The notes below the pieces were generated by a model. It was not told where the DNA came from, made no database searches, and was given only the letters and a program-made list of their open reading frames with translations. Shown piece after piece: positions 50,783 through 63,240 of a stretch of 64,000 nt of DNA (position 1 is the stretch's first letter; each line of letters begins with the position of its first letter). A program made the position numbers and the translations under genes. The stretch comes from Pyrenophora tritici-repentis (Eukaryota > Ascomycota > Dothideomycetes > Pleosporales > Pleosporaceae): contig NC_089393.1 in the NCBI RefSeq assembly GCF_003171515.1, positions 930,001 to 994,000 on the forward strand, in the 5' to 3' direction.

Positions 50783-52518
50783 GGCAACTGCAGCTCGAAC
50801 GTCTCAGGTCAGCGTAACCGTGTCACCATGCCAGGCCTTCTAAGCGTAGTCGGGGCCTGTGTCGTTGGCGGAGCGTCTCATTGCGCGGCGGGCGGGAGAG
50901 CGAGGTGGCACGGCGGGGACAATGGGGGCATGCACAGGCAGGTGTGGACGTGGAGATGTTTTAGTGTTTCTGTGCAAAAGCTGAAGGCTGAAGTGGTACG
51001 TGAGGAGGCAGAAGGGTGGAGCGGGTCGTGGGCTCAACGGCTCGATATGGATTTGGTTGAGAGAGACACGATCGGCCGACCTGCGCTGTCCCGATGGAGT
51101 AGGGATGAGCACTGGTATTTTGGGGCCTGTGAATGACGCTCTTTGCTCGCCGGCGGGAGAAGGCCGCCAAGCGCGGTGGGGACACTAGGGCGGTAGCCAA
51201 GGCTGGACAAGGGAAGGAAGGGAATGGGTAGTAGTGATGGTGATAATAACTTAATGGACGGCGCTGTACTGTATGTATGCCATGTGGTCTGCTGCCCAGC
51301 TCTCCCGCGCGTCGAGTCGACTGGGGACTCTTGTTGAGTGTCGCGCGTCGCAGTCGCAGGCCAGGCCGTGATATGGGCTCGCCGGCAACGACGCCAGTGG
51401 TGTGGCAGTAATGCCAGTATGCCAGTATCACGTACATGACACTAGACGTGCACCGCGCCCCAACCGGCAACGCGCCCTGGCCGCGACTGGCTCAACCACA
51501 CCAGGCCGGGGGGTTGCCCGTCGTGAGGGGCGGCGTTCGCCCGTCCAGGTTGGCTCAAGATGATGACGACCGAACAGCAGAGACGCTGGACGCGTTCCCA
51601 GCACTTGCAGCCGCATGTGCCTCAACCCTCAACCCTCAACTGCCTCAAAGGCCCTGTCGTGCGCTGCGGTTGCGTCGGCAGCACGCAGCGCGCTCCACCA
51701 TTGTGCTGCATTAGACGACGAAGCGCGATAAGAGCGACCAGTCGTAATGCTGCAAACCCTGCCAACACTGGCCAAACTGGCCAAACTCTAAAACCTCGCA
51801 AGCCAGTCATGCCTACCCTGGCCCGGCTGCACTTGTTTTTTTTGCTGTTGCTGTCCTGGCACTGGCACTGGCACTGGACCCTCTGTAGCTAAACTAAATC
51901 CGTTCCCCAGATCTACCAGTACCCTCCATGGCCATGTACCTGTACCCATCTGCTCAGGTACCTGTTTTGCTTCTTCGCTCCCGCCGTGCCTGCATCTACT
52001 CTGCCTCTGCTCTACCACTACCACCTACCTCTCTGCTCTGCCTCGCAGCTGCGTCACGGGCGGCCTGACAAGCCATTGGCCGCATGCGCTCGTCATTGTT
52101 GGGCCGGCACACACACCCTCCCTCACACATGCCATAGCTCGACCACACTATCGCTACTGACACCATTGCCGGGCCTATCGTGAGAAAATACGGCCTGGCT
52201 CGGCGCACAGTCACACCGCGGTGCATGCTGTCTGCCCGGTGCTGAGAACCAGCACACGCACGCCTCGGTCTAGGCGCGTCCGACTCCTCAGCAATCATCG
52301 TGAAGTCCTAATGCGGTAAGGTGCCAGCATCAATTTTTCTGCTTTCGACACGCAAACACCACCCATGCGTGACCACCCCCGGCGTGCTCGTGCATGGTGC
52401 CAAGGAGCTAGACCGACGGCCGTCGCATCGTCACCTTCGCTGCCAATCTCATCTCCCTCAGCTCGTCTCCCATCCGCCCCGGCTTCCCGCTTGTGCTCCA
52501 CGCCAACCTGATTATCCA
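50783..52518. promoter_or_regulatory. divergent intergenic region (kinase / GPI10)
   Basis: This 1.7-kb spacer lies between the start codons of the kinase and the GPI10 gene. Several frames of 60-170 codons are present but look like chance in GC-rich DNA. A TGGCAC repeat occurs at about 51858-51877. Both promoters and a probably long kinase leader lie here. Confidence 0.6.
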
Positions 52519-54698
52519 ATGCCTGCCACCAGCGACTCGACGAGGAACACGAATCCGACCGCCACTGGTGCTCCACCACGACCGACGCCTAACAGCTATC
52601 GTGACTCGACGCTAGCCGTCTTTGCCCTGCTGCTTGCCTTCCGCATCGTCAATGCTTTGACGCTGCGCACCTTTTTCCAGCCCGATGAGTTCTTCCAGTC
52701 CCTCGAGCCTGCATGGCAGCTGGCTTTTGGCGCCAACAGTCATGCCTGCATCACTTGGGTAAATCCGCTATAGACCTCTCCGTAGTCGGCTGTCGTCTCA
52801 CCATCATCAGGAGTGGAGGTCGCAGTTGCGGTCGTCCGTGCATCCAGCGCTATTTGCTGCCGTCTACAGAGTTGCGGCACATCTTGCTGCTTTCTGGCGC
52901 TTGTCGCTACCTGCAAAAGCCGAACTCCTCATCGCAACGCCGAAAGTTTTCCAGGCCGTCTTTGCGGCTTTGCTTGATTGCTACACTTGGAAACTTGCGG
53001 AAAAAGTTTACGGTCGTGGCACCCGCACTGCCCTTCTTACTGTACGCGACCATCCCGCAATCTCTGTTAATCAATCATCCTCTGATCCTTCATCTTACCC
53101 GCTTCTAGCTTGCCTTGTCCGTATGCAGCCCGTGGCAATGGTTCTGCTCAACGCGGACTTTGTCTAATTGCCTGGAGACTACCATAACCTCCATTGCCAT
53201 GTATTATTGGCCTTGGCAGGGTATGTCAAAACATGGGGCCGCTAGGACACAGGATAAATCGCATATTGCATCCCAGGACCTCGGCTTGCTCACAGAGTAA
53301 GTTGTGGAATTCAAGATATGCTTCTGTCTATTCCGCCGCCATTTTAGCTCATGCTTGTGCAGGTTGCGTCTGTCACTACTGTTGGCAGCGCTTGCATGTA
53401 TTCTCCGACCAACCAATGCCCTCATCTGGCTTGCCGTATCCATACCAACCCTCTGGCAGGCTTCCCAGAAACTGCGGTATGTGCTGGTCCGGGAAGTCCT
53501 GCTCTGCGGGTAAGTGTTTGCTCTCGCATCCGACGCACGGTCTTGGTCCCCATAGTGCACGTTCCATGCCATCTTCGGCATACCACTACTGTGCCATGGA
53601 GGTCACCAGATCATGATTCAAACTGACGATACTAGCGTCGTGGTTTTCGCAGTCTCACTTGTGTCTGACCGACTGTACTACCGAGTCTGGACCCTTCCGC
53701 CGCTCCGCTTCCTCTACTTCAACATCGCCCAGTCTCTAGCCGTCTTCTACGGGAAGAACCGAGGTGACTACTATTTTACCGAAGGTCTGCCGTTGCTTCT
53801 CACCACAGCTTTACCGTTCGCCGCTGTCGGCCTATGGAAATCTTTGCAGGGCCCAGAACCACAAGGATCATCCCCAGTCGAGTCAAGTGAAGACGCAACG
53901 GGCAAACGGATACTAGCACGTTTGGCATGGACATCAGTTTTCATGACCGTTGTGTTGAGTCTGATATCACACAAGGAAGTTCGCTTCCTATATCCTATAC
54001 TGCCTTTTCTTCACATCATTGCAGCCGCACCGCTCTGCAATTTCCTGCCTCGCCAAGCTGCATTATCGCGCCGAGCCGTCATATTGTCCCTTCTTATTGC
54101 AAACATCCTACTTGCGAGCTATGTCTCGCAGCTCCATCAACGAGGCGTCATCGATGTTCTCGCCTATCTTCGCCATAAACATGAAACGCGCAATAACCTA
54201 TCACACACATCTTCCAGTACCGACACGCACGCTGCTATCGTAACAAACACGACAGTTGGCTTCCTCATGCCTTGCCACTCTACCCCCTGGCGCTCCCACC
54301 TCGTCTACCCCGAGCTTTCCGCCTGGGCACTGACCTGTGAACCCCCAATCGACATTCCAACCTCCGAACGCTCTGCCTACTTTGACGAAGCCGATGAGTT
54401 TTATATTAAACCTGGCCCAGTGGCATGGCTCCGCGGTAACATGGAAGATGTGCAAACCATTACCGCGAGTGGCAGTCGCTCGGGCCAGCACTGGATGCGC
54501 CAGGACCCAAAGTTCAAACGCAAGTATCGGCGTGAGTGGCCACAGAACTTGGTCTTCTTTGAGCAGTTGGAGGATACGCTGAAGACGCATCTTGAGGGCA
54601 CGAGGTATCAGGAGTGTTGGAGGGGTTTTAATTCGCATTTTCATGACGATCATCGGAGGGTTGGGGATGTGATTGTTTGGTGCTTGGATGGAGTATGA
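52519..54698 (+). CDS. GPI10: GPI mannosyltransferase 3 (GPI10/PIG-B)
   Basis: This ER multipass alpha-1,2-mannosyltransferase (GT22) adds the third mannose to the GPI precursor. Five exons are deduced from frame and conservation: 52519-52758, 52811-53041, 53109-53296, 53363-53509 and 53636-54698, giving 622 residues. Hallmarks are [17 protein letters not shown] (lumenal catalytic Asp/Glu region), ITW joined to [95 protein letters not shown] and [15 protein letters not shown]. The HKEXRF(L/I)YP motif is diagnostic of this family. Intron phases are mixed and all four introns are GT-AG. The gene is convergent with the DUF3984-like gene (323 bp between stops). Confidence 0.93.
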
Positions 54699-55021
54699 AG
54701 AGTGTTTGAGGTCTCATCACCGACCAATATGTGATTTGTACTAGTAAATTGTAGCAATAATACCGTAAGTGATCATTGGAAAATATCTTGTTAGCTGCAG
54801 AATGGTATTCGGACTTGGATTCCCAACCACTTAACATGAAATTATTTTGTGGTCATCGTTGTGAGTGATCAAACTGCTCCCAGTGTACCCGATGTGATTG
54901 ACTCTGTGTTTTGCCTTTTCGTGACTCATTCCAGGGCTCTGCCCAACCTATTTTCAGTAGTCATGCTTTACAACCCTTGTGTAGTATAGACAAAAGCCCA
55001 AGTATGTACACCATACTATGT

Positions 55022-56293
55022 TCAAAACAGGGCCTTTGATGCTACACTCAACAGCCATGCAGCATCCTGCCATCCGCCACCTTCCTCATTCGCAGGCGGC
55101 GGCTTATCTGCAGTGCTAGGTCTACTACTCTCACTTGCATCGCCCTCGCGGCGATTCAACGCCGAAGCGGCAATGATAGTTTCGCGCTCAAGTTTGCGCC
55201 TCTTAGCTTCCACCTCGCGGCGGAGTTTGAGTTCCTCTGCTGAGATATTGTCGAGGCGCAAACCAGTACTACCCTCCATATCATCGTCGTCATCAGAAGA
55301 CCCCTCTCTATCCTCATCGACGGAGAACAGCGACCATCCAAGTAAACTGTCCATCCAGCCCCCAAGACCGAACCCGCGTTCACGCGCCAGGCGTGCGACT
55401 TCTTCCTCATCGCCGTCAGACTCCTCGTCCGCTTCGATAAAGTCGGGCTCGATGAAGCGTTCTTCCAGCTCTGAAATGTCAAAGTTGGGGCGTCCGGATT
55501 GGTTCTTGAAACCTGTCATGAGATCCACCCGGCTGCCAACTCTACTTCCCCTTCGGCTCTGGCGGGCGCTGGGTACGCGGGAGCCCACGCGGCTTGGCAG
55601 ACGGCTTCCGGCTCTAGAATTGCGCTGAGAGAAGAAGGAGGGAAATTCGGCGTCGCCGAGATGTTCGCCTGAGAGAAGAGCCATGCGTCGGTCGTCGTGG
55701 ACATGGTGCTGGTCGAAGGGATCGCTCTCCCCGACTAGACTTGTTGAACTCTCCCGCCTCACAAGCCACCCTTGGCCCTTGCTATCTCTCATCTCTCCGG
55801 CGATTGCCAATCCCGCACGGTGGAACCATTCGTCATTGGACTCTTTAGTGTGGTGCTTGATGCTTGGTGAGCGTAGAGGTAGAGGTGCCGTGCCCTTCCG
55901 CGTATGATGTCTCTTCTTCTCGGTTTCTCCTTCTTCTATTTCGTCTGCAAAACTGACACCTGGATGTAACATGCTCGTGCTCTTTGCCTTTGGTATGTCG
56001 CCAATTTCTCGCACTTCGGAACTGGGTGTCATGAAATAGCTGTCGTATGCGTATGCCTTCTTCTGCCGCTGCCGAGAGGTACTACGGCTCTGGCTAAGAC
56101 TCAATACGCCTGGTGTTGCGGGTGCAGACTTTTGCACAATGTAGGATGTTCGCGGTGTGGTGGTAACTTGCTCATCGGGTGAGGGAGGAACCGATGCATC
56201 GAGGGGGTATTTGGCACTCAATGGTGCGATGGAGAGATTTTGGAGGTTCGGGTAGGAGCGGCGCGAGCGCGAGGTTGACCGGGGAGGCTCCAT
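55022..56293 (-). CDS. fungal DUF3984-like disordered protein
   Basis: The 423-residue single-exon product begins MEPPRSTSRSRRSYPNLQNL, a start typical of an uncharacterised pezizomycotinan family that I recall as DUF3984. It is rich in Ser/Arg. A GSR/PSR repeat region (SRAGSRLPSRVGSRVPS, about residues 225-255) recalls SRS-type phosphorylation sites. A conserved block LEERFIEPDFIEADEE follows, with a Gly/Trp element FGLGGWMDSLLGWSLFSV. Near the end is a Glu/Arg helix (ELKLRREVEAKRRKLER), then GGGWQDAAWLLSVASKALF. No catalytic domain is visible and the function is unknown. Confidence 0.7.
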   Translation of the reverse strand: MEPPRSTSRSRRSYPNLQNLSIAPLSAKYPLDASVPPSPDEQVTTTPRTSYIVQKSAPATPGVLSLSQSRSTSRQRQKKAYAYDSYFMTPSSEVREIGDIPKAKSTSMLHPGVSFADEIEEGETEKKRHHTRKGTAPLPLRSPSIKHHTKESNDEWFHRAGLAIAGEMRDSKGQGWLVRRESSTSLVGESDPFDQHHVHDDRRMALLSGEHLGDAEFPSFFSQRNSRAGSRLPSRVGSRVPSARQSRRGSRVGSRVDLMTGFKNQSGRPNFDISELEERFIEPDFIEADEESDGDEEEVARLARERGFGLGGWMDSLLGWSLFSVDEDREGSSDDDDDMEGSTGLRLDNISAEELKLRREVEAKRRKLERETIIAASALNRREGDASESSRPSTADKPPPANEEGGGWQDAAWLLSVASKALF

Positions 56294-58216
56294 GATGCTA
56301 GATTGAAAGAGGCGGAGGGATAGAAGGAGAGTAGTTGACGTCCCGAGATGTTACGATGCCTCTCGTGTTGGTGGAGTGACCGAGGTTCAACAGATCTCGC
56401 GCACAGACTCTGGGGAAAGGGAGCTAGCTCCATTGCGGTTAGTGGAAGATCTAGGGCCCTTCACGTGAAAAGACTGGAGACGGAAACTTCAACTTGGAAG
56501 TTACTGAGAGACCACAAGATATAGAGTTTAGATGAATGCTATTGATACTTGGACATCTTCTACATCTGGCGACTAGCGTAACAGTCTGGACTCGTTTCGT
56601 AACCTTTTGTGCGTGCCCTCTAGCCTAGGCCTTGGAGCTATGGATTAAGCCTGGATTACTCAAGTGCTGACGATTAGGAATGATTGCAAACCTTGAGTAA
56701 GTTGAAATCCGGTTCCGAATGCTGTGGAGACACAGTCAGGTAGAAACGAGACGATGACAAGGTGGCTGGCCGAATACAAATCATGATGTCGTGGTCGTTC
56801 TGTCCATGGGTGAGGCATGGAGCGCCACCCATGTGACGACGACTACTTTGTAGACTCGACGCCATCTTATTCATTCATGGTAATACAGGCCATCCCGTTT
56901 GCAAAACTCATGTGAAGGAGCGCTGGCTGGCAATTCACCGCTGTACCGAACTCGCTGTCCTGCTTGGTGTCTTGCCCGTGCCACTTTTTCGCCCATGTTA
57001 CCCTCGGTAGCTTGAGCACGCTTCTTTGCCCGACCAGCTCAAAGGCCCCGCCCAGCGCTCCATGAAGCATCAGTGGAGCGATGACGAGCCATGGGCATTG
57101 AGAGAGTATCAAAGTTGTCGATGGCGCCCAGGGCCGAGACGGTGTTGAGACGCGCCGTCTAGTCCGCACTATGCGCAGTGGGGGCGGTTGAGTAGGCCTG
57201 GAAGGCGAGGACCCAGCCACTTGGCACTTGCTTGGTGTGGTGTTTGCGACAAGTTGTTCACACATCTGTTGGCATCACGTGAGGTTTCGCAGAGTCGTGA
57301 AATGGAAATAGCATATAATCATACGTTTTCCTGGATGATTCATCGGTGCAGCGTTCCTGCATTGCTAATCACCACTCGGAAAAGACGGTAGGTGACGTAC
57401 AGCGTGCTTGGCGGACCCTGGAAATATTCGCAAGACCAAGTAAGCGGATCATTTCCGACCGAATCCTGGTCAAAGTTCAAAGTCGCGCTAGAAGCATCCC
57501 GATCTCTCTCACACAACACCAGCTACTAATATAATCACACTACTCCCTCACTCCCCCGCGAACTACGGTTGACATCTACCTCGCTACCCCCATACTTTCA
57601 CCACTCCCAATCCTTGTGCGCTGTGCACGCCCCGCCCTACAGCCCACCTCTACCTCCCTCTCCACACAATGAATCTCGCCGCCTCCACGCATTACCCTAA
57701 CATGCTCTCACAATGTGTCCTGTAACCAACCGGTGACCGCGAAGTAAGTCGCAACTCTGGTTATCAAAGTGGGCTGTCACTGCCCACACAGCGACCTATC
57801 GGCTCCTTCAAAGCTCGCTCTTCCATTCGCCGCGCGAACCACTACCGAACCACGGAAATCTTTGGTCGCAACGCTCCCACCCATGGATCAGGAGCTTCTA
57901 AGAGCTTTTTGGTTTTCGAGTCAAGTTTGACCATGTACTGACATTCTTCATCAAGGCTGCCCGCGTCGGCTTCTGCCTACTGTCTCTCTTCCCACAAACA
58001 CATACGCGATACTCGAACAGCTGCCTCGCGCGACCTAGTAGACGTAGTCCAACTACGCCACCTCCAGAGCATTTCACGGAAATACTACACGATATTGTGC
58101 GACTACGCGACTGCAACTCCACCTTACAGGCACCGCGCAAGCAGAGCTTGGGTCTACAAATTCCCGACATACCCCCTTTATCCAACTCAACAAGAAGCAC
58201 CTTTCTGCAACTCATA
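56294..58216. other. divergent intergenic region
   Basis: No supported gene in 1.9 kb. A 132-codon frame on the minus strand near 56867-57265 lacks recognisable features. From about 57530 the sequence is C/T-rich with ACAACAC motifs, as expected for the promoter and leader of the phosphatase gene at 58217. Confidence 0.6.
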
Positions 58217-59056
58217 ATGTCTGGCAGAGACGTGAATACTGATACGCCCTCTGGCCAGGGCCAAAATATTCAAGAGAACCTCTACGATAGAATTAGGGAG
58301 TTTGTCGCCTCTCTTGGACTCTCTGCAAGCGATGGTCTTATCCAACACGCCGGCGATACAACACATGAAGACTTGAAAGTTGTCATCAACCCTCAAGATC
58401 AAGAATGCTCTGTCGCCTTCACAACAGCGTCCTATGGTACGCTCACACCGGCAAGCTCCATCCGCTCAGCACCAGACCGCCTACAATCTTTGATCCCTCC
58501 TTTCAACTACGGTGCTGTTATTCCTGGCTGCGTCTACCGTAGCGGCTATCCAAAGGAGGAGAACTTTGGTTTCCTGAAAGAGCTTGGGATCAAGACAATC
58601 CTGACGCTTGTCCCTGAGCCTATTTCGCCCGCATACCAGAACTTCATGAAGGAGGCTGGGATCCAGCACTTTCATGCTCACATCCGGGCCAACAAGGGCG
58701 AGGTCCGCGTCGAGTCGTGCGAGATGTCACGAGCTCTGCGTCTTATCATGGATCGCGCCAATCACCCCATTCTTGTCCACTGCAACAAGGGAAAGCACCG
58801 GACCGGTTGCACTATCGCCTGCTTCCGCCGAGTCCTGGGAGTCGACCCCGAGACCGTGCGCGAAGAATACCACACCTACGCTGGTCCGAAGGCCCGCTTC
58901 CTAGATGAAGTTTTCTTCGAGAACTTCGATCTCAACCTCGTCATGTGGATTGCGCGGCAAGAGGGATGGGTGGCGCCCCAGATCGACATTGCACCGCCCA
59001 CGCCACCTGCGTCGATCACTTCGAGTGTTGGTGCTAAGACCGTGGCATTGGCCTAG
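58217..59056 (+). CDS. SIW14/OCA-type dual-specificity phosphatase
   Basis: The 279-residue product belongs to the atypical dual-specificity phosphatase group of yeast Siw14/Oca1. Siw14 removes the 5-beta phosphate from inositol pyrophosphates. The domain begins IPPFNYGAVIPGCVYRSGYP, continues through FLKELGIKTILTLVPEP and ends with the signature HCNKGKHRTG (C189-x5-R195), followed by the family segment YHTYAGPKARFLDE. The start ATG at 58217 gives a Ser/Gln-rich N-terminal tail of about 95 residues; an in-frame extension upstream has no ATG. It is a single exon. Among the fungal paralogues the HCNKGKHRTG form is closest to Siw14, but assignment among Siw14, Oca1 and Oca2 is not certain. Confidence 0.9.
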   Translation: MSGRDVNTDTPSGQGQNIQENLYDRIREFVASLGLSASDGLIQHAGDTTHEDLKVVINPQDQECSVAFTTASYGTLTPASSIRSAPDRLQSLIPPFNYGAVIPGCVYRSGYPKEENFGFLKELGIKTILTLVPEPISPAYQNFMKEAGIQHFHAHIRANKGEVRVESCEMSRALRLIMDRANHPILVHCNKGKHRTGCTIACFRRVLGVDPETVREEYHTYAGPKARFLDEVFFENFDLNLVMWIARQEGWVAPQIDIAPPTPPASITSSVGAKTVALA

Positions 59057-59851
59057 GCCTTCATTCCAAGACAACAGGAAGGGATCTAGGAATAGATCGG
59101 AAGTCCTGTCGACTATCTTTGTTTTTTCTTCCTTCTTTCTTCACAGGCGCAACGGATTCAAAATGGATACCAAGAACAGCAAGCATTGGGCAGGGTTCAG
59201 GCGTTCAAGCGAAATGCTTCTTCAGAGTTACCGTAGGTGCTCTACAGGCTACTGGCATATCCCACACGGGGATTTCTTTTCTTAACTTTGTTGATTCTAT
59301 TCTTGCATCTTCACACGGGCCCACGTTACACCACACGGCGGATGCCATTTGGTAGAGGCTAAGATCAGATTCCCTTTGTATCATTAAAAGCAAAATGCCA
59401 TGCTTGTAAAATGGGCATTTGCCAAGATCCCCATGCTTTCAAACATGCCCGTCCAGTCCCTGCAGTGATGATCTCGGATCCCCATACCCGACAGCTACCA
59501 ACAACCAACACGACAAAACGCGGGTACCTGCTTATCTCTACTCATGGTTTTACCCCTGGATCTGATAACTAGGCGCTGCGAGACACGTCTTTAGCACTAT
59601 GCGCTGTGATTAATGCAGGGTCGCAACTATGCCTAGATGGGCCACTGCTCATGCACTCGTGCACACACCAGAAGTACAACTCAAACTTCAGACTCCACTT
59701 GTCCGGTGAAAAAAAGGTTCCACATGTATTGTCCACAAGTATGCACACTGATGGATTCATAATCATGGCTACTTGGCTAGTATAATTGTTGCCCAGCTAC
59801 CCTAGAGTATAATACCGACACGCTGGATAACAATGACAACTTAGCATACTC
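59057..59851. other. intergenic region between convergent genes
   Basis: No supported gene. It should hold the 3' UTRs of the phosphatase and the GH92 gene. Confidence 0.65.
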
Positions 59852-62383
59852 TCACACCATCCTCAAACCCAAATCCGCCGTCGCCGTGTCTTGCTTACTC
59901 GACATACTAGGCGGACGATCTTCAACCTTGGTTCCCCACTCACTCTCCTTGTCTCCCAGCTCCAGCTCCAGTATGCCCCCCTTTGTGAAGAACTCGTGGC
60001 CAATCCAGTTGCGTGTGTATGTCTCGCCGTTTAGTTTGGCGCTCTGAATGTAGATGTTCTTGTAGGCCTTGTCAAAGTTGATGTTGTGGATTGTAGCCGT
60101 AGCGTTGGTAATTGGGTTAGTGATGGAGAGTGAAGGGAAGAAGGGGGGTGTGATGAAGTAGACGTTCTGGCCTGGGTTGGGGAAGAGGCCAAACATGCTG
60201 AAGATGGCGAAGCTGGCCATGGCGCCAGAGTCGTCGTTACCGGGGAGTCCAGGGAGGGTGTCGTTAAAGCTTGATGGTATGTCTGAGAATTGTTGTGTTA
60301 GAATGGTGTTACCCACCTAGTGTGTGGCTTGTTATGAGACAGAGAGACTTACAGGAACGCGCCCGTTTGGCAGAAAGAGCTGGTCTGCCAGCAAAATGCG
60401 GCATGTAGACTGTTAAAAAGACTGGTTCATTACCAATATCTGCCAAACCTGAGGTATGGAAGAAGTCAAGTCGCTTGATGAATGTTTCGTCGCCGCCTGT
60501 TAGTTCGATGAGTTTGCCGACGTCGTGGGGAACAAAGAACATGTATTCCCATGCACTCGACTCAAAAGTCTCGGATGGGTTTGATGTCAGGGAGCAGAAA
60601 CTCGTCAATGGGCTACACGCGATGGGATCTTGGAAGCCCCAAGTTCCGTTTAGAAATTTAGGTTGGAAGAAACCGGTGAAGTTTGTATTGACGCCGTTGA
60701 TAGAAGAGGTCTGGTCTGCTTTGAAGAGGTTTTGCCAGTTCGTTGCGCGGGACATGTATTTTGTGGTAGTGTCTTTACCCAGGCCGCGAGCGAGAGTTGC
60801 GAGATTAAAGTCGTTGTACGCATACTCCAGTGTCCGGGATATGCTTCGAGAGTTTGTACCAAAACCGACTGGGTCAAAATCGCGGTACGGAATGTAGTTC
60901 AATTTCTTCCAGCTGTTCAGGCCACCTCGTCCTTGGTAACTCCATTCTAGAGGTTCGTTCTCAGCATCGTTGACGATGGCTTGGTATGCAAGTTCCCAGT
61001 CGATACCAGTGACGTTCTTCACATAAGCATCAACGAGGACGTTGTCAGCGTCGGAACCGCCTTGTGTCCAACCCCTGCAGGTACTCATCATGCAGTCTGG
61101 GAGCCACCCGCGATGTTTGTACGTATCGAGTAGACTTCGAACCATGTTCGACAGCATCGCCGGGTCCAAGACCGTGAGAAACGGAAGTTGAACACGCCAC
61201 ATATCCCAGATGCAATAGAACGAATCGAAATATGGCTCACTGCTCTGCCAATGTGGGTTCTCTCCCGTGTAGTTCTGTGGTGATATCATCGTGCGATAGA
61301 CAGCGCTCCAGAAACTGACGAGCATGCTGTCATCCACGTCTCCTTTTTCGACTGTTATCGGCTTGAGCTTTTCGCGCCAGGCTGCTTCAGCTGTTTTCAC
61401 CAGCCCATCAAAGTTGTAATTGGGACCAGGTATCTCGCGCTCAGCGTTTCGGCATGCCTGATCAGTGCTAATGAAGCCGAGACCCATACGCGCAAGTACA
61501 GGCCCAGAGAGCGGACCTTTAAAGCGTATGAAGCCGCCAGCCTGGAGGTAGAACAGGTTGAATCCCCGAGTAACGTAAAGATTCTTTGGTTCTGTTCCTG
61601 CTCCGTTGTTGACCCAAACTCCGGAGTCTTTCACGGACCCCCCGGAAACATCCAGGCAGAAGTAAGCCTGGTATGTGCCTGCCCCAAAACTTGGGAGGAA
61701 GGTGCCGTTGCCTTTCATTCTTCCACTCTCAGAGCCATCAATCGCGTCAATACTGATTGAAGCATTCTGCCGACTTGCCCAGAGATCAGTCAGGTCAAGC
61801 ATGATGAGTGGGTCGGCACTCGCATTGCCAGTCGACACCTTTGAGAAGTCGAACCGGAACAGTGCAGCGTGTTCCGAGACTGCCATATCGGCGTGAATTC
61901 CATTTTTCAGAGTGACTCCAAAGTACCCCGGCCGTGCTTCAACTGAGTCATTTATGTATGGGGTCGCTCGTGCTGCAATCAGGAAATGGCATGAGTTGAC
62001 GTCGTCTTGGGCGCATATCTGCGGAAAGATGGGAAAGTTTCCCAAACTGGGATTCCCCCCTGTTCCAGAATCGTGAAGCGCTGAAAAACCGGTGATGTTT
62101 GATCCGTCAGTAGAGAAGCCTCCGGTATTCGCGCCATCAACGTCGCCAACGGCTGTACAGTTATAAGCTTATAGGATAGTTCTACGATCAACATCTACTT
62201 GCCTTTTGCCATGCCATACGGCAAAGTCGCACCTGAAAAGACGTTCCCACCATTTTGACTGCCTATCAACGGGTTGACCCATTTCAATACATCGACATCT
62301 TCGGTTAGCCTCATTTGTAGTTTGGCTGATGATAGCGTAGTAAGGTGGGTGAAAGTCCACAGATAAATGATGAGGCTATACAT
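59852..62383 (-). CDS. GH92 alpha-1,2-mannosidase, secreted
   Basis: Exons 62383-62203, 62152-60353 and 60282-59852 encode 803 residues, a normal GH92 length. Members are Ca2+-dependent exo-alpha-mannosidases acting on N-glycan or wall mannan; many filamentous fungi secrete several. The N terminus (MYSLIIYLWTFTHLTTLSSA) looks like a signal peptide. Family blocks are WVNPLIGSQNGGNVFSGATL, PYGMAKAVGDVDGANTGGF, WDMWRVQLPFL, GWLPDCMMS, GGSDADNVLVDAY, ADIGNEPVFLTVY and LPGNDDSGAMASF (the last holds the catalytic-region acids). Intron 1 (62153-62202) must begin with GC (GCAAGT) to stay in frame. Intron 2 (60283-60352) uses GTAAGT and the AG before ACATACC, giving the family-typical RSYIPSSFN. Confidence 0.92.
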
Positions 62384-63240
62384 GCTGAACTGTACTCTCC
62401 GTGCTGCAACAACGTGCGCACGCCGATCTTGTTTGGCAAAGCAATAGTATAACTTGTTTATGGAAACAATCGCAAGAATGGGTGGTTGCCTCTGAGGTAC
62501 TCTGGGTTTGATTGAACAGCTAGGAACTATCTAGATAGCGACATATGTACCAAGAGCGAAGCATGTGAAAGGTAAGACCCATGTCTGCAACGGCCTTTCC
62601 TGTCACCCTGGCGACGTCACTCGGGTTGGGAAGGTGATGGCTCCGTCCACTCCGAGTGGTGCGGGGTAATGCAACGGGCTTTCTGCTGCTATGTAACCTC
62701 ATGGTTAATTGCAGTTATAAGAATTCTTTCCATTGCTGTCAGCATACCCCTACCATGGCATAGAGTTGAAGCTACAAGCTAAACAAGCCTCGCGCAGCTG
62801 TCTTGTTGTGGCGTCCCATGGCGTTGTCGGCCAAGACAGCGCCCAGTGCTACCTACCCCACAACAGGTTTGTTTGTGCTAGCACAAGCTTCTGCACATAT
62901 CACATGCAGTAGAATTTCCTTCGAAAATAGCGGCTAACGCAGAGCCGTGCACCGTAACGGCAGTTTTCAAGGTTTAATTTCACCGTGCCTGATTACCCCG
63001 GCAGATCAGAGGCTAAGCACTAACCATAAATATATCACCAAGCTTCAGACACGCAATCTTCTCGCGAAATATTACCTGGTGGGCCCCAGTGACCGAGCTG
63101 GAACAGAATATACTCTCGCTTCTTACGGAGATAGAAGCTGAACTTCTTTTTTGCAGACGATTTAGAGCCTAGATGATCCATCTTCTAACATTACAGTCGA
63201 TAATGCCAAACTCCGAAGATGGAAGTTTATATTCCAAATC
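62384..63240. other. intergenic region
   Basis: This 857-bp region has no supported gene. It holds the GH92 promoter and the 3' end of the ABM-type gene. Confidence 0.65.

Noticed and set aside
56867..57265. 132-codon minus-strand frame upstream of the phosphatase
   Set aside because: No family features, and its composition resembles the surrounding spacer.
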